Shown: positions 42,671 to 50,407 of the stretch, one piece after another | Position numbering within the stretch: position 1 is the first letter of the stretch | Layout of the letters: each line of letters starts with the position of its first letter | Source of the DNA: DAOMNN01 sp050486545 | Lineage (GTDB): Bacteria > Pseudomonadota > Gammaproteobacteria > Burkholderiales > Rhodocyclaceae | Assembly (NCBI GenBank): GCA_050486545.1 | Contig: JBJHDM010000018.1 | Location: 1 to 50,837, forward strand | Length of the DNA stretch: 50,837 bases | Direction: 5' to 3' | The notes under the pieces: generated by a model | What the model saw: only the letters and a program-made list of their open reading frames with translations | What the model was told of the DNA's origin: nothing | Database searches by the model: none | Position numbers and translations under genes: made by a program

Positions 42671-43516
42671 ATGCTCAGCTACCGCCACGCGTTCCATGCC
42701 GGCAACCATGCCGACGTGCTCAAGCATTTCGTGCTGGTCTCGATCCTCGATTATTACTGCCGGAAGGACAAGCCGTGGTGGTTCGTCGACACCCATGCCG
42801 GTGCGGGATGCTATGCGCTGGAGGGGCTGCAGGCGGAAAAGACTGCGGAGTATGCGGAAGGGATCGGTCGCATCTGGAATCGCGAAGACGTCCCCGACGT
42901 GCTGGCCCCCTATCTGGATGCGGTCGGGCAGTTCAATCCGCACGGTAAATTGACGTTCTATCCCGGATCGCCCGCAATCGCGATGACCCGCTTGCGAGAG
43001 CAGGACCGCATGCGCCTGTTCGAGCTGCATCCGGCCGACGAAGCCGCGCTGCAACAGACCTTTGTTCGCGATGGCGATCGCGTGCAGATCCGCAGAACCG
43101 ACGGATTCGCGGCTCTGCGCTCGGTTCTGCCGCCTCCGACCCGACGTGCGGTGGTCCTGATCGATCCGCCGTACGAAGTGAAGCAGGATTACCGCAAGAC
43201 CGTCGACGTGCTGGAGCAGTCCCTCAGGAGGTTTCCCGGTGGCACGTACGCGGTCTGGTATCCGATGCTGGCCCGTCCCGAAGCACGAAACCTTCCCGAA
43301 CGGCTTGCGGGGATCGGCGCCGGGAGCTGGCTCGACGTCCGCCTGGCCGTGCGCAGTCCGCGATCCGGGTCCCCCGGCATGTTCGGCAGCGGGCTTTACG
43401 TGATCAATCCTCCCTGGATCCTGCCGGAGTTGCTCGAGGCCGCCATGCCGTGGCTGGTCGAGAACCTTGGCACGGAAGAAGGGGCGGGCTTCGACCTGGA
43501 GCACCACATCGAATGA
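42671..43516 (+). CDS. rlmJ: 23S rRNA (adenine2030-N6)-methyltransferase RlmJ
   Basis: Methylates A2030 of 23S rRNA with SAM. The 281 residues match E. coli RlmJ (280). It begins with the hallmark LSYRHAFHAGNHADVLKH. It has the SAM-binding VDTHAGAGCYAL and the catalytic LIDPPYE (DPPY) motif of N6-adenine methyltransferases, and ends in the typical GSGLYVINPPW region. It overlaps the MazG-like gene by four bases. Confidence 0.95.
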   Translation: MLSYRHAFHAGNHADVLKHFVLVSILDYYCRKDKPWWFVDTHAGAGCYALEGLQAEKTAEYAEGIGRIWNREDVPDVLAPYLDAVGQFNPHGKLTFYPGSPAIAMTRLREQDRMRLFELHPADEAALQQTFVRDGDRVQIRRTDGFAALRSVLPPPTRRAVVLIDPPYEVKQDYRKTVDVLEQSLRRFPGGTYAVWYPMLARPEARNLPERLAGIGAGSWLDVRLAVRSPRSGSPGMFGSGLYVINPPWILPELLEAAMPWLVENLGTEEGAGFDLEHHIE

Positions 43517-43869
43517 ACGGAACCGACGACCTGCACGAAATCCGCGATCGACTGCGTGCGTTCGCGGCGGAGCGCGACTGGGAGCGCTTTCATACGCCTA
43601 AGAATCTTGCGATGGCGCTGGCCGGCGAAACCGGCGAAGTGCTCGAACATTTCCAGTGGCTGACGCCGGAGCAGTCCCGGTCGCTCGATCCGCGTACGCA
43701 CTCCGAAGTGGCAATGGAACTGGCTGATGTGTTGTGCTATCTCGTCCGCCTTGCCGACGTGCTGGACATCGATCTTGCCGATGCGACGCGGCGCAAGCTC
43801 GAGATCAACGCCGAACGCTACCCCGCCGACAAGGCTCGGGGGCGTGCGGACAAGTACGACAAGCTCTGA
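43513..43869 (+). CDS. MazG-like nucleotide pyrophosphohydrolase
   Basis: 118-residue all-alpha NTP pyrophosphatase of the MazG/RS21-C6 (dCTPase) type, probably cleaning modified dNTPs. The metal-binding pattern is seen in GETGEVLEHFQW (Glu pair) and MELADVLCYLVRLADVLDID (Glu/Asp pair). WERFHTPKNLAMAL upstream of it is typical. It overlaps the rlmJ stop as ATGA. Its stop codon lies in the first copy of a small direct repeat (AAGCTCTGAT at 43861 and 43876). Confidence 0.88.
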   Translation: MNGTDDLHEIRDRLRAFAAERDWERFHTPKNLAMALAGETGEVLEHFQWLTPEQSRSLDPRTHSEVAMELADVLCYLVRLADVLDIDLADATRRKLEINAERYPADKARGRADKYDKL

Positions 43870-44027
43870 TACGCAAAGCTCTGATCGACCTGTCCCTTCG
43901 TTTGCCTTTGCGTGAGGAATAAGATGCTCCAGATGGGGGATTTTTTTGCGGTTTCCTTGTTCGTGTCGATTGGGTTGCAGGAATATTTCTGAAACAATAG
44001 CGCCTTTGAATCTTCGGAAGGTCGTGC
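43870..44027. other. Upstream region of the Pit transporter gene
   Basis: It contains a T7 run (43941-43947) after a weak CTCC/GGGG stem, which could terminate the rlmJ-mazG transcript. A TTGGGT...ACAATA pair (43970-43999, 18-base spacing) could start the transporter gene. No recognisable Pho box is present, in line with constitutive low-affinity Pit transporters. Confidence 0.3.
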
Positions 44028-45611
44028 GTGGAACTCAGCCACATCAGCGAACTTGAAAAGGCGACGAAGAAGGGTCGGGTGGAGCTGTTCCGCCTGGGCA
44101 TAGGGCTCTTCTTCATCATCGGCGTCATGCTTTACACCGTGGCCCGGGGCGATGCGCAGGGCAGCATGTTCATTGTCATCGCCGCGATGATCGGTGGCTA
44201 CATGGCGATGAACATCGGTGCCAACGACGTGGCCAACAACGTCGGTCCCGCGGTCGGCTCGAAAGCGCTGACGCTCGGTGGTGCGCTCGTGATTGCGGCC
44301 TTCTTCGAAGCGGCCGGCGCGATCATCGCAGGCGGCGAGGTCGTCGGAACGATCCGCAGCGGCATCATCGACCCGAACCAGATCCCGGATGCGGATACCT
44401 TCGTCTGGGTGATGATGGCGGCGTTGCTCGCTGCCGCACTGTGGCTCAACATCGCCACCGCCGTGGGGGCACCCGTGTCGACGACCCATTCGATCGTCGG
44501 CGCGGTCCTGGGGGCCGGCATCGCGGCAGCGGGTTTCGCGATCGCGAACTGGCCCACGGTCGGACGGATTGCGATGAGCTGGGTGATCTCCCCGGCGATG
44601 GGCGGCATCATCGCTGCCGGGTTCCTGTATCTGATCAAGCGCAGCATCACCTACCAGACCGATCTCGTCCAGGCGGCGCGCAAGACGGTGCCTTACCTGG
44701 TGGCCATCATGGCGTTCGCGTTCGGCACCTACCTGATGCTCAAGGGGCTGGATCGCATCTGGAAAGTCACTTTTCTCCAGGCAGCCCTGGTCGGGGTCGT
44801 TCTTGCCGTCGTCGTGTTCGTCGTGGTCCGTCCCGTCATCGCACGGCGTTCACAGACCCTGCAGAATTCCAAGGAAGGGGTGAACCAGCTGTTCACGGCG
44901 CCGCTGATCTTCGCGGCGGCCTTGCTCAGTTTCGCGCATGGCTCGAACGACGTGGCCAACGCGGTGGGACCGCTTGCCGCCATCGTCGAAGTCGTCGGTT
45001 CCGGTACCGGCGAGATCGCCAGGGCGGCACCGATTCCGCTCTGGGTGATGGTCGTCGGCGGGCTGGGCATCGCTGTCGGCCTCGGATTGTTCGGTCCGCG
45101 GGTCATCCGCACGGTCGGTTCGGAGATCACCGAACTGGACAAGATGCGCGCCTACTGCATCGCGATGGCTGCGACGATCACGGTGATCATCGCCAGCCAG
45201 CTGGGCATTCCGGTGAGTACGACCCACGTCGCGGTCGGCGCCGTGTTCGGCGTCGGGTTCCTGCGGGAATACCTCAAGAGCAGCTATGCGCGCATGCTCG
45301 ACGACATCAAGGCGCATCACCCCGAAGGCGACCAGGAGGCGATCGACGCGTTCATGGCGCGTTACACGAAGGCCTCGATCGAGCAAAAGGGCGTGATGCT
45401 GCGCGAACTCAAGCAACGTTCGAAACAACATCTGGATCCGGCCCATTTCTCGAAGACCGAGCGCAAGGGATTGCGCAAGGTCTATCGGCAGGAGTTGGTG
45501 AAGCGCTCCCAGCTGATGCGGATCGTCGCAGCCTGGCTGATCACCGTACCGGCGTCGGCCACGATGGCGGCACTGCTGTTCTTCACGATCCGCGGCATGT
45601 TGATTGCCTGA
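44028..45611 (+). CDS. Inorganic phosphate transporter, Pit family
   Basis: 527-residue inner-membrane symporter for phosphate (as metal phosphate) with protons or sodium. The two inverted PHO4 halves are obvious: NIGANDVANNVGPAVGSKAL near 62-80 and AHGSNDVANAVGPLAAI in the second half. Matching VGAPVSTTHSIVGAV and LGIPVSTTHVAVGAV repeats follow. A soluble loop of about 100 residues near the C-terminus precedes the last helix. The start is a GTG at 44028. The first ATG in frame would remove the conserved N-terminus, so GTG is preferred. Confidence 0.93.
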   Translation: MELSHISELEKATKKGRVELFRLGIGLFFIIGVMLYTVARGDAQGSMFIVIAAMIGGYMAMNIGANDVANNVGPAVGSKALTLGGALVIAAFFEAAGAIIAGGEVVGTIRSGIIDPNQIPDADTFVWVMMAALLAAALWLNIATAVGAPVSTTHSIVGAVLGAGIAAAGFAIANWPTVGRIAMSWVISPAMGGIIAAGFLYLIKRSITYQTDLVQAARKTVPYLVAIMAFAFGTYLMLKGLDRIWKVTFLQAALVGVVLAVVVFVVVRPVIARRSQTLQNSKEGVNQLFTAPLIFAAALLSFAHGSNDVANAVGPLAAIVEVVGSGTGEIARAAPIPLWVMVVGGLGIAVGLGLFGPRVIRTVGSEITELDKMRAYCIAMAATITVIIASQLGIPVSTTHVAVGAVFGVGFLREYLKSSYARMLDDIKAHHPEGDQEAIDAFMARYTKASIEQKGVMLRELKQRSKQHLDPAHFSKTERKGLRKVYRQELVKRSQLMRIVAAWLITVPASATMAALLFFTIRGMLIA

Positions 45612-45638
45612 TCCGGCGCAGGTTTCGCCTGTCCCGAC

Positions 45639-45965
45639 ATGATCACTTTCGAGAACCTTGCCTTCGTTGCGCTGGGCCTGATCGTATGGTTCTGGTACGA
45701 CACGAACCGGGCGCGCGAGGCGGGGATCCGGGCCGCGCAGGAGAGTTGTGCCCGCGAGGGTGTTCAGCTTCTCGACGGCACCGTTGTGTTCCGGTCGCTC
45801 CGGGTCGCGAGGAACGAGAACGGGCGCCTGGCCCTCCGTCGGGTCTACGATTTCGAGTATTCCGGATCCGGCAACGATCGGTATCGCGGAACGGTCATGC
45901 TGCTTGGTACCGACGTGGTCATGCTCGACGTCAGCGAGCATCGTCCGCCCCATTCGATCCAGTAG
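45639..45965 (+). CDS. DUF3301 family protein
   Basis: 108-residue protein with one N-terminal membrane helix (about 5-20, LAFVALGLIVWFWYDT) and a small C-terminal domain containing LRVARNENGRLALRRVYDFEYSG, the DUF3301 hallmark. The function is unknown. It follows the Pit gene by 27 bases and is convergent with folE. A GC-rich inverted repeat between the two stops may separate them. Confidence 0.85.
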   Translation: MITFENLAFVALGLIVWFWYDTNRAREAGIRAAQESCAREGVQLLDGTVVFRSLRVARNENGRLALRRVYDFEYSGSGNDRYRGTVMLLGTDVVMLDVSEHRPPHSIQ

Positions 45966-46010
45966 TCGGGTAGTCCGGGAACAACGGCGCCCGTGGCGCG
46001 CCGCTGTCGT

Positions 46011-46664
46011 TCAGCGGCCCATGCCCTGGAAGCTTCTGAGAAACTCGCTGCGCAAGGTGTCCGAGGATGCGAAGGCACCGCTGAATGCCTGGGTGATCAC
46101 CCGTTCGTCGCCGCGGCGGTCCTCACCGAGTAGCAGGCACAGCTGCTCGGCCTCGATGACGCACGCGGCCCCCTGCGCACGGCCGTGGTGCATCAGCGCG
46201 TCTGCGATGTCACGGGTCATCCACTCCTGGTAGGTGAACCGGTGGCCGATCGCGTCGACCATGCGTGCGATCCGCCCGAATCCGTGCAGCCGGCCTCCCG
46301 GAAGATAGGCGACGTGCGCCACGCCCCGGAACGGAACCAGATGGTGCGGGCATACACCGTGCACGGCGATTCCGCGGATGACGACCATGTCGGTGCGTGC
46401 ATCCTCGAATCCTTCCCCAAGGGCTTCGGCCGGATCGAGTTCGTAACCGCCCAGCAACCGGTGCTGCCAGAGTTCGCGAACCCGCCTGGCGGTACGCCCG
46501 GTGTGGGCGCCCTCCGGAGGGATGCCACAGGCCTTGAGCAGGTCGGTGACGGCCTGTTCGAACGCAACGGGGTCGAATTCCCCGGTGCGGGTGATGCCGA
46601 CCCCGTGTTCGGATTCGGGCACGGCAGGTCGATCATGGGGGTCGGGGGACATGCGGGACATCAT
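46011..46664 (-). CDS. GTP cyclohydrolase I, divergent form
   Basis: 217-residue FolE-family enzyme converting GTP to 7,8-dihydroneopterin triphosphate for folate or related pterins. Zinc ligands are kept: Cys105 and His108 in GVCPHHLVPF and Cys176 in AEQLCLLLG. The usual CEHH is CPHH here, and GLSKLAR is GFGRIAR. It is therefore off the main folE line and may serve a special pterin or be a second copy, with the canonical one elsewhere. RVRELW and VAHVAYLPGG are family-like. The start is at 46664, with Met2 and Met5 as alternatives. Confidence 0.82.
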   Translation of the reverse strand: MMSRMSPDPHDRPAVPESEHGVGITRTGEFDPVAFEQAVTDLLKACGIPPEGAHTGRTARRVRELWQHRLLGGYELDPAEALGEGFEDARTDMVVIRGIAVHGVCPHHLVPFRGVAHVAYLPGGRLHGFGRIARMVDAIGHRFTYQEWMTRDIADALMHHGRAQGAACVIEAEQLCLLLGEDRRGDERVITQAFSGAFASSDTLRSEFLRSFQGMGR

Positions 46665-46902
46665 CGATTTCTCTTCTGGATCTACCGTGCATCATAGCGG
46701 CTGAAGGGCGCCCCGTCCCGTTCGGGGCGCTACAGAGTCCTTTGCCCTGACTTGTTGCGATACAACAACAGTGGTTGCCGTGAATGACCAGAATCAACAG
46801 AACGTAGTGAAATATTCACGAATACGGTCTTGCGTGCAATGCGGCAATGCAGCATTCTAGGTCCGACGATCCCGATGACGGATCCACTTTCCACGGACTG
46901 AG
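46665..46902. promoter_or_regulatory. Divergent regulatory gap with three inverted repeats
   Basis: Between folE and the HAD gene lie three inverted repeats. The first is a GC hairpin GCGCCCCG/CGGGGCGC (46708-46730). The second is an operator-like TTGTTG-CGATA-CAACAA (46752-46768). The third is GTGAAATATTCAC (46807-46819). The last two look like binding sites for dimeric regulators, neither identified. GCAATGC repeats follow near 46836-46850. No RNA gene is recognised. Confidence 0.45.
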
Positions 46903-47412
46903 ATGACCCGGACGACCTACCTCTTTCTCGATTTCGACGGCGTGACCCATCCCTGGGGCGAGGCCGAGGACTTTCGCTGCCTGCCGCTGCTCGAGGCAGT
47001 CTTGCGGGAGCATCCGGAGGTGCGCATCGTCATTTCGGCCGACTGGCGGATGCTGTTCTCGCTATCCGAACTCGTGGCACATTTCTCCGAAGACCTGAGA
47101 TCCCGCATTGTCGGAACGACCCCGCATCTGGTGCCCCAGCGCGGGCACGACCTGCACGGATTGCGCGAGCGCGAAGCGATGCTCTGGCTCGCCCAGCACG
47201 AGCCGGATCTCACTGCCGTGTCCTGGTGCGCAATCGACGATGCACCGGGAAACTGGTTGTCCCGTTCTCATCTCATCCTGACCGATTTCAAGCGCGGCTT
47301 CACCGAGGAAGATGCCGAGCGCCTGCGCCGGATGCTGACCAGCCTCGCCGACGACGGTCGGGTCGAGGGGGCCGATCCGCGCCAACCGTCCTCGCTGCTC
47401 CACTGGGGCTGA
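46903..47412 (+). CDS. HAD-domain protein
   Basis: 169-residue HAD-like protein. Motif I is FLDFDGVTHP (two Asp near 9-11), followed by ISADWR as the motif II region and a later IDDAPGNW resembling motif IV. This is the small HAD variant seen alone or in RNA-repair fusion proteins. Phosphatase activity is plausible but the substrate is unknown. It is preceded by the palindrome-rich gap and is convergent with srkA, 17 bases apart. Confidence 0.82.
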   Translation: MTRTTYLFLDFDGVTHPWGEAEDFRCLPLLEAVLREHPEVRIVISADWRMLFSLSELVAHFSEDLRSRIVGTTPHLVPQRGHDLHGLREREAMLWLAQHEPDLTAVSWCAIDDAPGNWLSRSHLILTDFKRGFTEEDAERLRRMLTSLADDGRVEGADPRQPSSLLHWG

Positions 47413-47429
47413 GGCGCCTCTCCGCCATT

Positions 47430-48422
47430 TCAGGCAGACCAGAGCGGCGGTTCCTGCATCAGCGCGATCTGCTCGCGCAGTTCGAGGATGCGATCCTGCC
47501 AGTAGCGTTGGGTGTTGAACCACGGGAATGCGGCAGGGAAGGCCGGGTCATCCCACCGTCGGGCGATCCATGCCGAATAGTGGATCAGCCGCAGGGTGCG
47601 CAAGGCCTCGATCAGATGCAGTTCGCGGGGCGAGAAGTCGTGAAAGTCCTCGTAGCCCGCAAGCAGGTCGGCGAGTTGCCCGCTCATCTCCTGCCGGTCG
47701 CCCGAGAGCAGCATCCAGAGGTCCTGCACGGCCGGCCCCATGCGGCTGTCGTCGAAATCGACGAAATGGGGCCCTGGGGGATCGCTGCGCTCGTTCCACA
47801 GGACGTTGCCGCAATGGCAGTCGCCATGCAGGCGGATCTGCTTGACGGCGCCCGCGCGGTCGAAGCTGTGACGCACGCCGTCAAGCGCCTGATCGACGGC
47901 GGTGCGCCACGCGACCAACAGATCCGGCGGGATGAAGTCATGGTCGAGCAGCCAGTCGCGTGGCTCCTCGCCGAAACTGGCGATGTCCAGGGACGGACGC
48001 TCACGGTACGCGGCCAGCGCGCCGACGGCGTGGATGCGTCCGAGGAACCGCCCCATCCATTCCAGCGTGGCGGAATCGCTCAGTTCGGGTGCGCGTCCGC
48101 CCATCCGCCGAAACACTGCGAAGCGCAGGTCTCCGAAGCGGTGCAGCGTCCGCCCGTCCAGGATCTCCGGCGCGACGACCGGGATTTCGCGTTCGGCGAG
48201 CTCTGTCGCAAAGGCGTGCTCTTCCTCGATTGCCGCATCGGTCCAGCGACCGGCGCGATAGAACTTCACGATCAGGGGCAGGGCAGCTTCCATGCCGACC
48301 TGGTAGACGCGATTCTCGTAGCTGTTGAGTGCGAGCAGCGTACCGTCCGGGCAGGTGCCGATGCTCTCGAGAGCATCGAGGATGACGTCGGGGGTCAGGG
48401 ATGCGAAGGGTGTGGAGGTCAT
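47430..48422 (-). CDS. srkA: Stress response kinase SrkA (YihE/RdoA)
   Basis: 330-residue Ser/Thr kinase with the aminoglycoside-phosphotransferase-like fold; E. coli SrkA (328) counters stress-induced death. It has ALNSYENRVYQVG near the nucleotide loop, the Lys in IVKFYR, the catalytic loop LHGDCHCGNVLW and the metal-binding FVDFDDSRMGPAVQDLWM. All catalytic residues are present. It is often next to dsbA in enterobacteria, but not here. It is divergent from the next gene across 144 bases, which hold a GACGAC/GTCGTC inverted repeat (48480-48499). Confidence 0.93.
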   Translation of the reverse strand: MTSTPFASLTPDVILDALESIGTCPDGTLLALNSYENRVYQVGMEAALPLIVKFYRAGRWTDAAIEEEHAFATELAEREIPVVAPEILDGRTLHRFGDLRFAVFRRMGGRAPELSDSATLEWMGRFLGRIHAVGALAAYRERPSLDIASFGEEPRDWLLDHDFIPPDLLVAWRTAVDQALDGVRHSFDRAGAVKQIRLHGDCHCGNVLWNERSDPPGPHFVDFDDSRMGPAVQDLWMLLSGDRQEMSGQLADLLAGYEDFHDFSPRELHLIEALRTLRLIHYSAWIARRWDDPAFPAAFPWFNTQRYWQDRILELREQIALMQEPPLWSA

Positions 48423-48566
48423 GATGCCGTCGTGATCGGCGATTCGGGGAGGCCCATTGTGTCAGGAAAATGGGTCGGGGACGACTTCCGGTGGTCGTCT
48501 CGCCGGCCGCGCCCATGGCAGGGGCACTGCCGCACGTGTCACAATGTTCGTTTTCGCCGGAAACGC

Positions 48567-49352
48567 ATGATGGAACCGCAAGGACAGGACGCTCAGGTCA
48601 TACCGGAAGATCTACTGGCCCCGTCGGTGGGTCCGGACGCCCAGCGCATGGCGGCACGCATGGCGCAGGACAGCTTTTCGCGGATCTTCCGGCTCACGCT
48701 GACCGAAGAGGAAGCGGGGCGCATCAGCGGGGTCGAGGCGCTCGCCCGTGAACTGCAGGGATGGGCGGATGCGGGCGGTGACGAGACGGCAAGGGCCCTG
48801 CGCCTTGCGCTGCTGGTTGCCGGGCTGGACCAGTGGGGGGTGGCCTACAGCCGTGCTTTCGGTCTCCAGGCGATCCCCGGTCTGACCGAACTCGTCGGTG
48901 CGCTGCGAACCGGGCTCGACCCTCAGGCCGAGGCGCGCTTCGGGCAGCAGTTCGCTGCCATCGAAGCGGCGGAAGGCAACGCGATCGACTTCAAGATCGA
49001 ACTGCGCCGCGGGATGCACCTGGCCCTGTGGCACGCGATGATTGCCTGCGACGATCGCGAACAGGCCACGGCCATCCTCACCCAGCTCGGGGGCATGCTG
49101 TTCTCCCTCGTTCGTTGGATGCCCGGGCTGGGCTGGCTGCTGGTGGCCGACGCGTTGGCCAACATCCAGATTCACTGCCTGTCCGAGGGGCTCGCCACGG
49201 AGGGCCTGGGCCGGGAGATGACCGAAAGCCTGTTTGCCGCGCTGTCGCAGGAACTGCCCGCCGAGCAGCGTGATCTGATCATGGCACATTCCGCGCGCTC
49301 GGTGCTGTCCTGGCAGGAGGCACGGCGGGGCGCCTCGGGCCAGGTCCACTGA
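48567..49352 (+). CDS. Hypothetical all-alpha protein upstream of yaeQ
   Basis: 261-residue protein I do not recognise. It has no signal peptide and is helix-rich. One hydrophobic stretch (MLFSLVRWMPGLGWLLVADALANI, about residues 180-203) might be a buried helix or membrane-touching segment. Composition is acidic at the N-terminus. Start ATG-ATG at 48567 was chosen by codon pattern. A far longer frame upstream runs antisense through srkA and is not real. The stop lies two bases before yaeQ, so the two genes form an operon. Confidence 0.75.
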   Translation: MMEPQGQDAQVIPEDLLAPSVGPDAQRMAARMAQDSFSRIFRLTLTEEEAGRISGVEALARELQGWADAGGDETARALRLALLVAGLDQWGVAYSRAFGLQAIPGLTELVGALRTGLDPQAEARFGQQFAAIEAAEGNAIDFKIELRRGMHLALWHAMIACDDREQATAILTQLGGMLFSLVRWMPGLGWLLVADALANIQIHCLSEGLATEGLGREMTESLFAALSQELPAEQRDLIMAHSARSVLSWQEARRGASGQVH

Positions 49353-49354
49353 CG

Positions 49355-49891
49355 ATGGCGCTCAAGGCGACGATCTTCAAGGCGGAGCTGTCGATCTCCG
49401 ATCTCGACCGCAACTACTACGCGGAGCACAACCTCACCCTCGCGCGGCATCCATCCGAAACCGACGAACGCATGATGGTTCGTCTGCTTGCGTTCGCACT
49501 GTTCGCCGATGAGGCGCTGGCCTTCGGCAAGGGGCTGTGTGTCGATGACGAGCCCGACCTGTGGCGGCGCGACCTGACCGGCGCGATCGAACGCTGGATC
49601 GATGTCGGGCAGCCGGACGAGAAATGGATCCGCAAGGCATCGGGACGGTCGGGCGAGGTGATCGTCGTCAGCTATGGTCGTGCTGCGGATGTCTGGTGGA
49701 ACGGGATCCGCAACAAGCTCACGCGCCTGCACAACCTGCGTGTGCTGAATCTTCCTCCCGAATCGGCTCCTGCACTCGCCACGCTGACCGACCGCAGCAT
49801 GCGCCTCCAATGCACGATCCAGGATGGGCAGGTATGGGTCACCAACGGGCAGGAAACCGTCCTCGTCGAGCCCGTCACGTTGGTCGGCTGA
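49355..49891 (+). CDS. YaeQ family protein
   Basis: 178-residue YaeQ protein, a PD-(D/E)XK nuclease-like fold. E. coli YaeQ was first linked to suppression of rfaH defects. The N-terminus ALKATIFKAELSISDLDRNYY, the middle RHPSETDERMMVRLLAFALFA and KWIRKASGRSGEVIVVSYG are diagnostic. Biochemical activity is not settled. It is the second of three closely packed genes and is followed after seven bases by a membrane protein. Confidence 0.92.
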   Translation: MALKATIFKAELSISDLDRNYYAEHNLTLARHPSETDERMMVRLLAFALFADEALAFGKGLCVDDEPDLWRRDLTGAIERWIDVGQPDEKWIRKASGRSGEVIVVSYGRAADVWWNGIRNKLTRLHNLRVLNLPPESAPALATLTDRSMRLQCTIQDGQVWVTNGQETVLVEPVTLVG

Positions 49892-49898
49892 CGTCTGC

Positions 49899-50393
49899 AT
49901 GAAGCGCGCGACCGTACGCCTCCTGATCTGGCTCTCGGGTCTCTGGACGGCCCTGCTGACCCTCGGACTGGTTCTCTACCTTGCGCCGCTCGGGGCCGAT
50001 GTCGTGGTCCTGCAATTGGCCTTCTCGCCCCCGAACTTCGGCCACATCGTCCATGGCTGGTCGCCGGAGAACCTCCTGCGCTATCGCCGCCACCTGCCGT
50101 TCGGGGTCGCGTTGGCGATCTGCTACGGTCTGTTCGGCTACCTCCTTGCGGCCCGGACGGCATTCTTCTCGGGACTCGGCGCCGGGTGGGTCCGTTTCGC
50201 GAAGTGGTCGCTCCCCGTTGCGGCACTTGGCCATGTTGCCGCCAACGCATTTCACCTGTGGCTCACCGCGGCACCGCGCTTCGGCCTGCAAGCCGTCTAT
50301 GCTGCATCGGCCGGGCTTTCGCTGATGAAATGGGCGATGCTGATCGGGTTCGGCCTGGTGGTCGTCTATGCGTTGCTCCGGGATTCCGGGTAA
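49899..50393 (+). CDS. Small integral membrane protein of unknown function
   Basis: 164-residue protein with about four hydrophobic helices (about 8-30, 68-88, 102-122, 138-158). A polar, His-containing stretch (PPNFGHIVHGWSPENLLRYRRHLPFG) lies between the first two. I cannot assign a family. Last of the yaeQ operon by spacing, it is convergent with the gene at the window end, 14 bases away, with no clear terminator. Confidence 0.7.
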   Translation: MKRATVRLLIWLSGLWTALLTLGLVLYLAPLGADVVVLQLAFSPPNFGHIVHGWSPENLLRYRRHLPFGVALAICYGLFGYLLAARTAFFSGLGAGWVRFAKWSLPVAALGHVAANAFHLWLTAAPRFGLQAVYAASAGLSLMKWAMLIGFGLVVVYALLRDSG

Positions 50394-50407
50394 CTGGTTC
50401 CCCGAAT

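Noticed and set aside
47226..48566. 447-codon upstream extension of the gene at 48567
   Set aside because: It runs antisense through the whole of srkA and into the HAD gene. Protein-like sequence begins only at the ATG-ATG at 48567.
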